This document shows, one piece after another, positions 7,327 through 7,382 of a stretch of DNA of 7,382 nucleotides. Numbering within the stretch: position 1 is the first letter of the stretch; each line of letters begins with the position of its first letter. The position numbers and the translations under genes were made by a program. Location of the stretch: positions 1-7,382 of the forward strand of contig CALHIC010000474.1 in assembly GCA_938030845.1 (NCBI GenBank). The letters run 5' to 3'. The stretch is from an uncultured Oribacterium sp. Its GTDB lineage: Bacteria > Bacillota > Clostridia > Lachnospirales > Lachnospiraceae. A model generated the notes under the pieces. The model did not search any database, was not told the origin of the DNA, and saw only the letters and a list, made by a program, of their open reading frames with translations.

Positions 7327-7355
7327 ATTTTAAGACGAAAATGCTACTTCGTCAA
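7327..7355 (-). promoter_or_regulatory. Sigma-A promoter of the permease-prdF unit
   Basis: Minus-strand TTGACG (7355-7350) and TAAAAT (7332-7327) are separated by exactly 17 nt, close to consensus. Transcription would begin near 7320, giving a leader of about 85 nt. The inverted repeat GACGAA-8-TTCGTC (7353-7334) overlaps the end of the -35 element and the spacer, a position suited to a repressor site. Confidence 0.75.
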
Positions 7356-7382
7356 TTCCTATTGAGAAGCGGTATAAGCAAA

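Overview
The window looks like chromosome from an anaerobic, motile member of the Bacillota, class Clostridia, and possibly Lachnospiraceae. This rests on three things: strong AGGAGG-type ribosome sites, clostridial-style double-Cache chemoreceptors, and a proline racemase closely resembling the PrdF type of proline-fermenting clostridia. The family-level placement is an inference. All four genes lie on the minus strand, so transcription runs from high to low coordinates. No tRNA, rRNA, CRISPR array or transposase gene was seen.

Layout in transcription order. At 7382-7237 there is a convincing sigma-A promoter and an approximately 85-nt leader with a stem-loop. At 7236-6346 is a TauE/SafE-family membrane permease. 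A 108-nt gap follows, containing a strong hairpin without a good U-tract. At 6237-5230 is proline racemase (prdF-like), with both catalytic cysteines present. A 535-nt non-coding stretch lies between prdF and the next start codon at 4773. It carries a 135-bp nested palindrome (MITE/REP-like), a partial second copy of its right half lying directly against the prdF stop codon, an 18-bp direct repeat pair and a short perfect palindrome. At 4773-2566 is a complete methyl-accepting chemotaxis protein. A 328-nt gap holds a clear terminator and a second terminator-like fold with an internal 11-bp direct repeat. From 2237 to the left edge is a paralogous chemoreceptor whose last residues are outside the window.

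Function. The permease and racemase probably form one transcription unit serving proline (or a related imino acid) metabolism. Racemase makes D-proline, the substrate of the selenoenzyme D-proline reductase in Stickland fermentation, but no reductase subunit is in this window. The two chemoreceptors are old tandem duplicates with nearly identical signalling tips and diverged ligand domains. They report to the CheA/CheW machinery encoded elsewhere. A link between the receptors and proline is only suggested by proximity, and the key arginine of the known amino-acid-binding Cache motif appears to be missing in both.

The least explained part is the intergenic palindromic element and its half copy between the racemase and the chemoreceptors.
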